Positions 1 to 7,876 of a DNA stretch of 64,000 nt are shown one piece after another; position 1 is the stretch's first letter; the number at the start of each line of letters is the position of its first letter. The stretch is from an uncultured Sphingomonas sp. (GTDB lineage: Bacteria; Pseudomonadota; Alphaproteobacteria; Sphingomonadales; Sphingomonadaceae): assembly GCA_946482655.1 (NCBI GenBank), contig CAMLSA010000004.1:10883-74882 (forward strand), in the 5' to 3' direction. The position numbers and the translations under genes are program-made. Under the pieces are notes generated by a model. The model was given only the letters and a program-made list of their open reading frames with translations, was not told the origin of the DNA and made no database searches.

Positions 1-1154
1 TGGGATGGGCGCGCTGGGTCTGCGCCGCGATAGGTGCTCTCGTGATGGCCGCGCCTTTCCTGTTCTGGACCGCCAATTCCGCCGCCTATCTGTCCGACAC
101 CTTGACCGGCGCGCTGATCTGCGGCCTTGCGATCTGCACACGGCCCGAGGTCGGGCCATCGCCGCTGGCGGCAACGACCGGTCCCGACGCGCCGCCCGGC
201 TGGAGCTACAACCCCTCGTCCTGGACTCAGCGTCTGCCGATCATCCTGCTGGCGCTCGTCGGGCTTCAGGTTTCGCGCTATCTCGCCGCCTATCAGCTCG
301 GCCACGTCGACGGCGTGTGGGAGCCCTTCTTTCAAGGATCACCCGCCGATCCGCAAAACGGCACCGAGGAGATCATCACCAGCCATGTCTCCGAGGCATG
401 GCCGGTTTCCGACGCGGCGGTCGGCGGTTATACCTACGCGCTCGAAATACTGACCGGCATCGTCGGCTCGCGTGCACGTTGGCGGACCATGCCCTGGCTC
501 GTCGTCCTGTTCGGGCTGATGATCGCGCCGCTCGGCATCACCTCGATCTTCTTCATCATCATCCAGCCGATCGCGATAGGCACCTGGAGCACGCTTGCGC
601 TGCTCGGCGCGGCGGCGATGCTGATCCAGATTCCCTATTCGCTCGACGAGCTGCTCGCGACGCTTCAGTTCATGCGGCGCCGGATCCGCGCAGGGCGGAG
701 CTGGCTCCGCGTTTTCCTGTTCGGGGATACCGACGAGGGGAGGGCGGCTTCCGCCAAGGATGAATTCGACGTAAGACCCGCCGCCGTGCTCGGCCAGATG
801 TGGACGGGCGGCGTTTCCCTGCCGTGGAACCTTGCAGCTGCCGCGGCGGTCGGCCTGTGGCTGATGTTTACGCGGCTGACACTGGGCACCGAAGGGGCGA
901 TGGCGGATGCCGATCATCTGATCGGGGCGCTCGCGCTCACCGTCATCTCGCTTGCCGCCGCCGAAGTAGCGCGGGCGCTGCGCTTCCTGCTTGTGCCGCT
1001 GGGGGCGGCGCTGTTCGTCACCCCCTTTGCCTATGATGCGGAATCTTTGGCGACGGTCGCCAGCTTGTCGTGCGGCATCGGCTTGATAATTTTCAGCCTT
1101 CGTCGGGGGACGATCAGCCAGGACTATGCAGACTGGCGGAAGCTGATCGTGTGA
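1..1154 (+). CDS. VKOR-like integral membrane protein, 5' partial
   Basis: The reading frame is open from the window edge, with no stop before the ATG pair at 42-47, so the gene most likely begins upstream and only its 3' part is seen. The protein is strongly hydrophobic, with about nine membrane segments. The central part (YNPSSW, SRYLAAYQLGH, NGTEEIITS, WRTMPWLVVLFG, IPYSLDEL) matches what I know of the vitamin K epoxide reductase-like membrane proteins of alphaproteobacteria. The last 100 residues look like an SPW-type membrane repeat. In relatives the active-site helix carries a Cys-x-x-Cys pair after IIIQPIxIGTW. Here that stretch reads TWSTLAL, so both cysteines are absent and quinone-linked disulfide chemistry is doubtful. 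The missing N-terminus could hold another domain. The family is fairly sure, the activity is not. Confidence 0.72.
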   Translation, partial: GWARWVCAAIGALVMAAPFLFWTANSAAYLSDTLTGALICGLAICTRPEVGPSPLAATTGPDAPPGWSYNPSSWTQRLPIILLALVGLQVSRYLAAYQLGHVDGVWEPFFQGSPADPQNGTEEIITSHVSEAWPVSDAAVGGYTYALEILTGIVGSRARWRTMPWLVVLFGLMIAPLGITSIFFIIIQPIAIGTWSTLALLGAAAMLIQIPYSLDELLATLQFMRRRIRAGRSWLRVFLFGDTDEGRAASAKDEFDVRPAAVLGQMWTGGVSLPWNLAAAAAVGLWLMFTRLTLGTEGAMADADHLIGALALTVISLAAAEVARALRFLLVPLGAALFVTPFAYDAESLATVASLSCGIGLIIFSLRRGTISQDYADWRKLIV

Positions 1155-1160
1155 GGTTCC

Positions 1161-1592
1161 TTAGCCAGCCAGGTCCGGATGGCCCGGTTGCGAGACCTCC
1201 TCCAAAGTCGCCGCGACGCCGGGCTCGCCTGCCATCGCCAGATCGCTCATCGACACTATGCCGACGAGCTGCCTGCCGGCGTCGACCACCGGCACGCGCC
1301 GGATCTGCGCCTTGCTCATCAGTTCCTCGATGTCGGCGCTGTCGTCGTCCTGTGAGACCCAGCGGACGGTGTCGGTCATCACCTCCGATATGCTGGTCGA
1401 GTCGGGCGGACTGCCCACGGCCGTCGCGCGGACGGTGATATCGCGGTCGGTGACGACCCCGATGAGGCGTTCTCCCTCGCACACTGGCAGCACGCCCACG
1501 TCGAGCCGGTCCATCAACTCGGCGGCGTATTTTATGCTGTCGTCCGGCGCGACGGTCTGCGGCCTCGGCGTCATCAATTCGGAAACTCGCAT
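1161..1592 (-). CDS. tandem CBS-domain protein
   Basis: This 143-residue soluble protein is essentially two CBS domains in a row. The first covers about residues 5-60 (VSELMTPRPQTV, GVVTDRDITVRA) and the second about 68-130 (VMTDTVRWV, RRVPVVDAGRQLVGIVSMSDLA). CBS pairs form a Bateman module that usually binds adenine nucleotides and changes a partner's activity. No catalytic domain is attached, so the partner is unknown. An AGGAGG site lies seven bases before the ATG. The gene starts 18 bp after the stop of the DUF5335/PRC-barrel gene on the same strand, so the two are probably cotranscribed, in keeping with general-stress genes of sphingomonads. Confidence 0.88.
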   Translation of the reverse strand: MRVSELMTPRPQTVAPDDSIKYAAELMDRLDVGVLPVCEGERLIGVVTDRDITVRATAVGSPPDSTSISEVMTDTVRWVSQDDDSADIEELMSKAQIRRVPVVDAGRQLVGIVSMSDLAMAGEPGVAATLEEVSQPGHPDLAG

Positions 1593-1610
1593 CGCCTTGC
1601 CTCCTATAGG

Positions 1611-2327
1611 TCACCAATAGGGGACGGACCCATATGGGCCGTAATAGCCGAAGATGCGTTCCCCATAGGTCAGATGGCTGGGACCGCCGAGTTCGGCCAG
1701 CTCGTGCCGGTCGTAAGTGGGTGCGGCGTCGAGCGCCGCCCTGTCGAGCGGCACGACGAAGCCCGCCCAGGCGGGGTTATAGTCGAGCAGCGACCAGGGC
1801 AGAGGATGAAGCTTCTCGCCTATCCCCAGGAAACCGCCGAACGACATGATCGCATAGATCACCTGACCGCTGACCCGATCTATGGAGAGATCATCGATAT
1901 AACCGATCCGCTCGCCGGACATGTTATAGACCGGCGTATTGGTGACGCGGCTTGCCAGGATCAGAGTGTGATGCGAACCCGCGCCCGCCGTTCCCGCCCG
2001 GGGCAGCATGAGCGGATCGTGAAACATCACGATCTCGCGGACGCCATCCGCTCCGATGATTTCCAGGCTCGAAAGGCCGACAGGCCGCTCTTCGACCGTC
2101 ACCGCCTGGGGATGGTGGACTAGATGATCCAGGCCCTCCATAGCAACTTCGATCAGGTCGTCTTCGGGGTCGTAGGTGATGCCGAAGAGCGGCAGCTTTC
2201 GCGCCGCCCACTGATCGCCCAGCGTTGGAGAGGTGATCTCGACCGAAGCCTGCTTGCCTTCAAGCGCGCTTCCCATGCGATCGAAATAGGATTGCCAGTC
2301 GGGCTTGCTGAGAGTTTTCGCGGTCAC
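1611..2327 (-). CDS. DUF5335 and PRC-barrel domain protein
   Basis: A 238-residue protein with two parts. Residues 5-100 (W..YFDRMG..LEGKQA, LPLFGITYDPEDDLIEVA, GLDHLVHHP) look like DUF5335. Residues 118-225 (SRVTNTPVYNMSGERIGYIDDLSID, VIYAIMSFGGFLGIGEKLHPLPW) are a PRC-barrel, a small beta fold used for protein contacts and common in bacterial stress proteins. I chose the GTG at 2327 because GAGG lies about ten bases before it and the DUF5335 part begins there. A longer in-frame extension would run antisense through the next gene and has no family similarity. An EcfG-type promoter motif lies about 190 bases upstream. It heads an operon with the CBS gene. Confidence 0.8.
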   Translation of the reverse strand: MTAKTLSKPDWQSYFDRMGSALEGKQASVEITSPTLGDQWAARKLPLFGITYDPEDDLIEVAMEGLDHLVHHPQAVTVEERPVGLSSLEIIGADGVREIVMFHDPLMLPRAGTAGAGSHHTLILASRVTNTPVYNMSGERIGYIDDLSIDRVSGQVIYAIMSFGGFLGIGEKLHPLPWSLLDYNPAWAGFVVPLDRAALDAAPTYDRHELAELGGPSHLTYGERIFGYYGPYGSVPYW

Positions 2328-2518
2328 GATATCATTCCTCTGCCAAGGCGCGCGAGGCCACGGAATTCGGCGACTCGCGCGGCTATTGGGCTTCGCCTTG
2401 CCGCCCATCATCCTCTCGCCCGGGGTGAACTGGTCCATAGAGCCGGCCGTCAAGCAAGGGGAGTTCGGCTCAATGTCGCGTCCATCGCCGCGGCGCTTCC
2501 GCTTCCAGTGCGTCAGAC

Positions 2519-2543
2519 AACCAGTTGCCGGCGGCAAGGTTCC
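2519..2543 (-). promoter_or_regulatory. EcfG-type general stress promoter motif
   Basis: Read on the minus strand this is GGAAC, 17 bases, then GTT, which matches the GGAAC-N16/17-cGTT consensus of the alphaproteobacterial EcfG general-stress sigma factor. It points toward the DUF5335/PRC-barrel and CBS genes. The leader would be about 180 bases, which is long, so the site could instead serve an unseen small transcript. Confidence 0.45.
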
Positions 2544-2657
2544 GGCCGGTTTCCTCTGGGCACGCATCACCCGATGATGCGTTGGCAGCCTCGTCAGGTC
2601 CTCGGATGAGCCCGGATCGTGAGAATCGGTTATTGTGCCTGCCTGAGGGAGTGAGGG

Positions 2658-3038
2658 ATGTTCACACGCCTGAAGCAGCGGGCAAGCGCAGTGAAGCGCG
2701 ACGTGATCGCGCTGTGGATCGCCGCGCGCGATCCGCGCACGCCGCGCGGGGCCAAGCTGGTCGCCGGGGCGGTTGCGGCCTATGCGCTGTCGCCGATCGA
2801 TCTCATCCCGGATTTCATTCCGGTGATCGGCTATCTCGATGACCTCATTCTCGTGCCGCTTGGCATCTGGTTGGCCGTTCGGCTCATACCCGATCCGCTG
2901 ATGGAAGAATTCCGTGCCCAGGCGGCAGGCCTGGGCAAGCAGCCGGTGAGCCGTGCGGCCGCCTGGGCAATCATCCTTTTCTGGATGGCGATCATGGCCG
3001 TGCTGTTCTGGGCTTATTTGCCGGCCTCGGTTCACTGA
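2658..3038 (+). CDS. YkvA family (DUF1232) membrane protein
   Basis: This 126-residue protein carries the YkvA/DUF1232 signature near residues 38-70 (AYALSPIDLIPDFIPVIGYLDD), which forms a re-entrant hydrophobic hairpin, and a second hydrophobic segment at the C-terminus (AIILFWMAIMAVLFW). The family's biochemical role is not established. A purine-rich GAGGGAGTGAGGG stretch precedes the ATG. The stop codon overlaps the start of the ZIP-like gene by one base (TGATG), so the two are translationally coupled. The 330-bp gap to the divergent PRC-barrel gene holds an EcfG-like motif for the other strand, and I see no clear promoter on this one. Confidence 0.9.
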   Translation: MFTRLKQRASAVKRDVIALWIAARDPRTPRGAKLVAGAVAAYALSPIDLIPDFIPVIGYLDDLILVPLGIWLAVRLIPDPLMEEFRAQAAGLGKQPVSRAAAWAIILFWMAIMAVLFWAYLPASVH

Positions 3039-3826
3039 TGGCGATGAATTTTTGGACGCTTGTGGCGATCGCCGCCCTCGCGGCGGTCGCCTCCCCGTTG
3101 GGAGGGCTGATCGCCCTCTGGCGAAAGCCTACGACGCTATTCATGTCCGTCGCGCTCGGTTTCGCCAGCGGCGTCCTGCTGGCGACGATCGGCTTCGAAA
3201 TGCTGCCCGAGGCGCGGGCGATGAGTTCCCTGCCGCTTGCCTGCGCGAGCTTCCTGCTCGGCTTCACCGGCGTCTACCTTCTCGATCTGTTCGTCCATCG
3301 CGGCGTGCTGGTCGGCCAGAAGGCTGATCAAGAGCCGCAGGTCGAGCGGTTTTATCAGGAGCACCGCCCGCGCGGAAAGGATGTGACCGTACTCGCCGCC
3401 GGCACCGGCATCGAAGAATTGATAGAAGGACTGAGCATAGGCGTTGGCGCGGCGATCACGCCGAAGCTTGGTCTGCTGATCGCGCTCGCCGTCGTCATAG
3501 ACAATTTGAGCGAGGGTCTCAGCGTCGGCGAGATCATCCGCAGCGAGCCCGAGAGCGGTCGTGGGCAGGGCCGGCGGGTGCTGGGCTGGACCGGCGGTAT
3601 TGGAGCGGCACTGTTTTTCTCCGCCCTGGCCGGCTGGCTTTTGCTGCGCGGATTGCCGGTTCCCATCCTGGGATCGCTGTTCGGCATCGGGGCCGGGGGG
3701 ATGTTCTACCTCGTCGTCACCGATCTGGTGCCGGAGGCCGAGGACCGGCAATATCAGCAGTCCGCGGCGGTAGCGATGACGGCGGGATTTCTGACGATAT
3801 TCACTCTTTCGGACCTCTCTTCCTGA
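3038..3826 (+). CDS. ZIP-family metal permease-like protein
   Basis: A 262-residue integral membrane protein with about seven hydrophobic segments. Two features recall ZIP transporters: the segment GFASGVLLATIGFEMLPEA near residues 45-63 and the paired helix motif GTGIEELIEGLSIGVGA/AVVIDNLSEGLSVGE near 122-170, where ZIP proteins carry the metal-binding H/E-x-x-E-G residues. The usual histidines of HxxHxxPEG are replaced by glutamates and asparagine here, so divalent-metal transport is inferred and the substrate cannot be named. It is coupled to the YkvA gene by a one-base overlap. The next 209 bases hold no gene. Confidence 0.72.
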   Translation: MAMNFWTLVAIAALAAVASPLGGLIALWRKPTTLFMSVALGFASGVLLATIGFEMLPEARAMSSLPLACASFLLGFTGVYLLDLFVHRGVLVGQKADQEPQVERFYQEHRPRGKDVTVLAAGTGIEELIEGLSIGVGAAITPKLGLLIALAVVIDNLSEGLSVGEIIRSEPESGRGQGRRVLGWTGGIGAALFFSALAGWLLLRGLPVPILGSLFGIGAGGMFYLVVTDLVPEAEDRQYQQSAAVAMTAGFLTIFTLSDLSS

Positions 3827-3940
3827 TCCGCGCTTGCCTGTTCAACGACTTGGCGCACCGTTCCCCCCGGCGGCCGCACGAGGCTCGGGAAACAGACCGG
3901 CCAGCAGATGGCCGAGCCTTGGGGCCGGAATCTTCATAAC

Positions 3941-3975
3941 CCAAGTGAATAGCGAGAAAAAATCCAGGAACTTGG
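3941..3975. promoter_or_regulatory. dyad upstream of the 742-residue gene
   Basis: CCAAGT at 3941-3946 and ACTTGG at 3970-3975 form an inverted repeat 23 bases apart in an AT-richer stretch about 60 bases before the ATG at 4036. It could be an operator for this operon. The six-base half-sites make this a weak call. Confidence 0.25.
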
Positions 3976-4035
3976 TTGCGTGAAGGCACTTGTAGCGCGG
4001 TGCGGAAGCCGGACTTCCGCTGCTGAGGGTATCAG

Positions 4036-6264
4036 ATGGCCACCACACTCACGGAGGAATCCAAGTCAGCCGCGGTCAGTCACTATGTGCTGGCTATGCG
4101 CAATGCGCTGGCGGAAACGCGGGGGAGGGCAAAAGCGCGCTTCGACGTCGGCGAACTCGAGGTGGAGATCCGGCCGGCGGGGGATTCGCTTTGGGCGATC
4201 GTCCGGCGGCCGGGGCGGGGTGGTCTCGCGCTGCGGGCCGCCTATCTGGCCGGGGAGTTCGGTTGCGCGAAGCTCAAGGCTGAGCCGGGGGAGAAGATGC
4301 GCATCGGCATTGTAAGCGCATTGGGTGAGCATGTCGTGATCTTCAAGGCCGACGGCGAGGCGCTCAATCATATGCGGATGACGGTGTGTTTCACGCCCGC
4401 AAAGTCGATGTGGGTGCCTTTCATGCCGCGCGACCTCTACCCGCTGGACGCCAACGACGATCCGCTCGCTGTGAAGGGCGAGGTAGAGGCGGCACAGCGC
4501 GGGCTGAATGGGGGCTTGCTCTATTTCAGGTTACAGGAGCCGGGCTTCGGGAACATCCTGTATTTCCAGAACCTCACCGCGATGAACGATTATTATCGCG
4601 CGACCGGGACGAAGCCGGACGGCGCCGTCGGCGGCGAATGGCCGGAACTCGGCTACCTCATTCCCACGCCTGAGCGGAACGATGCCAAGCCCGCTTGCGG
4701 GCTTCAGGCCGGCACCGAGATCACGCTCTCGGACGCCATCCTCGTCTTCCGCCAGGAGGCCCCGCCACAAGAGCGCGAATCCGCCCGCCAGTTCCTGCAG
4801 ATGCTTGGCGTGGCCTACAAGATGATCGATCAGCCTTCGACCGAGTATCGTGACTGGACCGGCCGGGCGGAACGGACGCTGCATGACCTCGACAAAGCGC
4901 CGGAGGCGACGATCCGCCATTATGGCCACCGCTATGTCCGCCCCTATACCGCCGGCGAATATCCGGACATCATGGTTCAGATGTCGCTGGTCGCCGCAAT
5001 CCACGACTGGGAGAAGTGGCGGGGCGAACCTCATCGGCTCGAGACCGAGTTCAAGGCGGGCCTCGGCAAGTTCTACGATCCCGAGCTGAAGACGTTACGC
5101 CGCTATCTTCCGAACGTCGGGAAGAAAAAGGACGCCGATGCCGTCGACAGCTGGTATCTCTACCACCCGCTGCTGAACCTGGGGAATCTCGCGCTCGACG
5201 GCGATGACGATGCCCGCGAGCTGTTCCTGAAGTCGATCGACTTCGGCATCCGCGCCGCGCGGCATTTCGAGTATAAGTGGCCGATCCAGTACAAGATCAC
5301 CGACTTCTCGGTCATCACCGATGCGGCGGAAGCCGATGGGCGCGGTCAGACCGACGTCGGCGGCGTCTACGCCTGGGTCATGCTCCAGGCATTCGAGCTG
5401 ACCGACGACAAGCGCTTCCTCGACGAAGCGCGCGCCGCGCTCGACGCCGCGATGGGATTGAGGTTCAACGTCAACTATCAGGCGAATCTGACCGCATGGG
5501 GGGCGGCTGCCTGCATGCGCCTGTGGCGGATCACCAGCGCGAATGTGTATCTGGAGCAGAGCTACGTCTATCTCGGCAGCTTCTTCCACAATTGCGAGAT
5601 CTGGGAGAGCGAGATCGAGCTGGCGGCGCATTACCAGAATTTCATGGCCGTCACCTGCCTTCAGGACGCGCCCTATATGGCGATCTACGAATGCTTCGAT
5701 TCCTTCGCGGCCTTCGAACGCTATCTCGACGACAGCGGCCCCGATCTCGAACCGGCAGCCCGGATGCTGATCGCGGAATATTGCAAATATGCGCTCAGCC
5801 GAGCCTGGCATTATTATCCCGATGCGCTGCCTCCCGAGGCGATCTCACCGAAGCAGCGCGAGCGCAATGGCCATATTGATCGCAAGCTCAGCTTCCCGGT
5901 CGAGGATCTCTATGCCGACGGGCGGCAGGCCGGGCAGGTCGGGCAGGAGATATATGGTGCCGGCGCGGCCTTCGTCTTCGCGACGCGTTCCTTCCATCCC
6001 GTCAAGGGCGCGCCGTTCCAGCTCTATTGCGATCATTTTCTGCGGGCCAGCGAGCGGACGGCGGACAAGGCACTGACGATCACGCTCGACGGCGGCGAGA
6101 CCTGCACCGCGGGACTCAGCCTAGTCCGGATGAAGCGGCGCAGGCTGCCCAAGCCCAGGATCGTCACCGTTGGCGGCGACGTGCTGCGTCCACTGGCCGT
6201 GTCGGCCGATCGCATCGATTATCGCGTGCCCGCGAACGGGCGCCTTGTGCTGAGCTGGGAATGA
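4036..6264 (+). CDS. unrecognised 742-residue protein, probable alpha/alpha-toroid fold
   Basis: I do not recognise a named family. The first 240 residues look beta-rich and carry WVPFMPRDLYPLD and YFQNLTAMNDYY. Residues 290-640 are helical with repeated aromatic and acidic motifs (YTAGEYPDIMVQMSLVAAIHDWEKW, YLYHPLLNLGNLAL, WPIQYKITDFSVITDAAEADG, LTAWGAAACMRLW, CEIWESEIELAAHYQNF). This resembles six-hairpin (alpha/alpha) toroids found in glycoside hydrolases and epimerases. No signal peptide is visible, so it is probably cytoplasmic. GAGGG lies about seven bases before the ATG. It is followed at once by an SDR gene and then a second SDR, which suggests a small carbohydrate-modifying pathway. 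The fold is inferred and no function is assigned. Confidence 0.75.
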   Translation: MATTLTEESKSAAVSHYVLAMRNALAETRGRAKARFDVGELEVEIRPAGDSLWAIVRRPGRGGLALRAAYLAGEFGCAKLKAEPGEKMRIGIVSALGEHVVIFKADGEALNHMRMTVCFTPAKSMWVPFMPRDLYPLDANDDPLAVKGEVEAAQRGLNGGLLYFRLQEPGFGNILYFQNLTAMNDYYRATGTKPDGAVGGEWPELGYLIPTPERNDAKPACGLQAGTEITLSDAILVFRQEAPPQERESARQFLQMLGVAYKMIDQPSTEYRDWTGRAERTLHDLDKAPEATIRHYGHRYVRPYTAGEYPDIMVQMSLVAAIHDWEKWRGEPHRLETEFKAGLGKFYDPELKTLRRYLPNVGKKKDADAVDSWYLYHPLLNLGNLALDGDDDARELFLKSIDFGIRAARHFEYKWPIQYKITDFSVITDAAEADGRGQTDVGGVYAWVMLQAFELTDDKRFLDEARAALDAAMGLRFNVNYQANLTAWGAAACMRLWRITSANVYLEQSYVYLGSFFHNCEIWESEIELAAHYQNFMAVTCLQDAPYMAIYECFDSFAAFERYLDDSGPDLEPAARMLIAEYCKYALSRAWHYYPDALPPEAISPKQRERNGHIDRKLSFPVEDLYADGRQAGQVGQEIYGAGAAFVFATRSFHPVKGAPFQLYCDHFLRASERTADKALTITLDGGETCTAGLSLVRMKRRRLPKPRIVTVGGDVLRPLAVSADRIDYRVPANGRLVLSWE

Positions 6265-6266
6265 TC

Positions 6267-6995
6267 ATGCGAGAGAGGGTTTCGCTTGACGGCAAAAGGA
6301 TACTCGTCAGCGGCGGCACCACCGGCATCGGCCGCGAAACCGTCGCCCTGCTGGCGAGGGAGGGCGCGCGTGTCCTTACCTTTGGACGCCATCAGGCGGA
6401 ATTGGACGAGGCCCTGCGCCATGCTCCCGAGGCATTCGGGCTGACCGCCGACTCGTCGACCAGAGAGGGCGTCGCCGAGGTGTTTGCCGCGGTCGACGAG
6501 CAACTCGGCGGGATCGACATGCTCGTCGCCTGTGCGGCTCTGGGCGCCAAACCGCTCCACGAGATGGAAGAGGATGGCTGGCGCTACGTCATCGAGACCA
6601 ACCTGATCGGCTATCTCGCGTGCGCGCGTGCCGCCATCGAGCGGATGAAGCGCAACAGAGGCGGCCATCTGCTGTTCGTGGGGTCTATCAGCACCGATAT
6701 CAAGGCTCCCGGCGAGAGCGTCTATTCCGCCACCAAGGCCGGCATCCAGGCCTTTGCCGAGACGCTACGCAAGGAAGTCGCTGCCGACAACATCCGGGTG
6801 AGCGTCATTCAGCCCGGATCGGTCGATACCGATATGCAGGAATGCAGCGGCGAGGAGAAGCGCGAAGCCGTCGCCCGCCACGAGATGCTGCACGCCGAGG
6901 AGATCGCTGAAGCGATTCAGTTCGTACTGACGCGTTCCGAACGTGCTGACGTGGTGAACGTGCGGATCGAGCCGCGGCTGCAAAGAGCCCGGTGA
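6267..6995 (+). CDS. short-chain dehydrogenase/reductase (first of a pair)
   Basis: A 242-residue classical SDR. The nucleotide-binding glycine motif is SGGTTGIG near residue 15, the catalytic serine is in VGSIS and the Tyr-Lys pair in YSATKAG. These predict NAD(P)-dependent oxidation or reduction of an alcohol or ketone, and the substrate is not evident. Two starts are possible. ATG 6261 overlaps the upstream stop (ATGA), while ATG 6267 has GGGA six bases before it, so I chose the latter. It is coupled to the 742-residue gene. A close paralogue follows 72 bp downstream, sharing WRYVIE.NL, the (S)VGSIS block, FAETLRKE and a C-terminal RIEP. Confidence 0.88.
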   Translation: MRERVSLDGKRILVSGGTTGIGRETVALLAREGARVLTFGRHQAELDEALRHAPEAFGLTADSSTREGVAEVFAAVDEQLGGIDMLVACAALGAKPLHEMEEDGWRYVIETNLIGYLACARAAIERMKRNRGGHLLFVGSISTDIKAPGESVYSATKAGIQAFAETLRKEVAADNIRVSVIQPGSVDTDMQECSGEEKREAVARHEMLHAEEIAEAIQFVLTRSERADVVNVRIEPRLQRAR

Positions 6996-7067
6996 CTGCC
7001 GGATTCTTGCCGGAAGCAGCAATGCTTCACATGGGCTCCTGAATGTCTCTAACGCCGGAGTTGGATC

Positions 7068-7808
7068 ATGCCGGATCTCGACGGAAAAAGCGTGCTCATC
7101 ACCGGCGGCGCCGGTGGCGTTGGACGCGCGGTCGCCGAGCACATGGTCGCGGCGGGTGCGCGTGTCCTGATCGCTGATCGCCGCGAGCTCGAACTCCGCC
7201 AGATCGTGGACGCCTTGGCGTCAAGCGGCGGCGGCCGGATCGAGGCGGTCACCGCCGACCTTTCTGAGCGCACGGGCCTCGACCATATGTTCGAGCGGGT
7301 CGACAGCTGGCTGGGTGGGCTCGACATCCTGGTGGCCAGCGCGGGCGTGGGATCGGGTCCGCTGATGAAGATGGAGGATGCCGACTGGCGCTATGTCATC
7401 GAAAGCAATCTCGTCAGCTATTTGGCATGCACCAAGGGCGCGGTCGAACGAATCAAGGCATCGGGCAGCAGGGAGGGGATGATCATCCTCGTCGGATCAA
7501 TCAGCGTCCATATCAAGGCGGTTGGCGAGAGCGTCTACAACGCCTCGAAGGGTGGCGTTGCTTCCTTTGCCGAGACCCTCCGCAAGGAGCTGATCCCGGA
7601 GGGCATCCGCCTGACGCTGATCGAGCCCGGTGCGATCGGATCGGCGATGCAGCCCTTTTCGAGCGAGGAGCGCGCGCGCCAGATGGAGGTCCACAAGATG
7701 TTGCCTCCGGCCGAGGTGGCGGAGGCGATCATGTTCGCCGCGACGCGGAGCGCCGGCGTGGATGTGGTTACCCTCCGGATCGAGCCGCTGGACCAGAAGA
7801 TCTACTAA
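7068..7808 (+). CDS. short-chain dehydrogenase/reductase (second of a pair)
   Basis: A 246-residue classical SDR with TGGAGGVG at residues 13-20, serine in VGSIS and YNASKGG as the Tyr-x-x-x-Lys catalytic pair. It is clearly a paralogue of the SDR just upstream, including MEDADWRYVIESNLVSYLAC and the closing RIEPLDQKIY. Two consecutive paralogous SDRs suggest sequential redox steps or a heteromeric enzyme acting with the upstream 742-residue protein. AGTTGGA lies just before the ATG as a weak ribosome site. The gene converges with selO, with 68 bp between the stops. Confidence 0.88.
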   Translation: MPDLDGKSVLITGGAGGVGRAVAEHMVAAGARVLIADRRELELRQIVDALASSGGGRIEAVTADLSERTGLDHMFERVDSWLGGLDILVASAGVGSGPLMKMEDADWRYVIESNLVSYLACTKGAVERIKASGSREGMIILVGSISVHIKAVGESVYNASKGGVASFAETLRKELIPEGIRLTLIEPGAIGSAMQPFSSEERARQMEVHKMLPPAEVAEAIMFAATRSAGVDVVTLRIEPLDQKIY

Positions 7809-7876
7809 GAAGTCGCCCCGCTATCATAGCGTCCGGAGCCTCCACCGGGTAACGCCAGCTCTTCGCAGTACCTCCC

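Noticed and set aside
2328..3035. Open frame extending the DUF5335/PRC gene to 474 codons on the minus strand.
   Set aside because: The extra part runs antisense across the YkvA gene, has no homology, and a GTG with a ribosome site begins the real domain at 2327.
3967..3995. GGAAC before the 742-residue gene as an EcfG promoter.
   Set aside because: No GTT follows at 16 or 17 bases (CTTG instead), so it fails the consensus.
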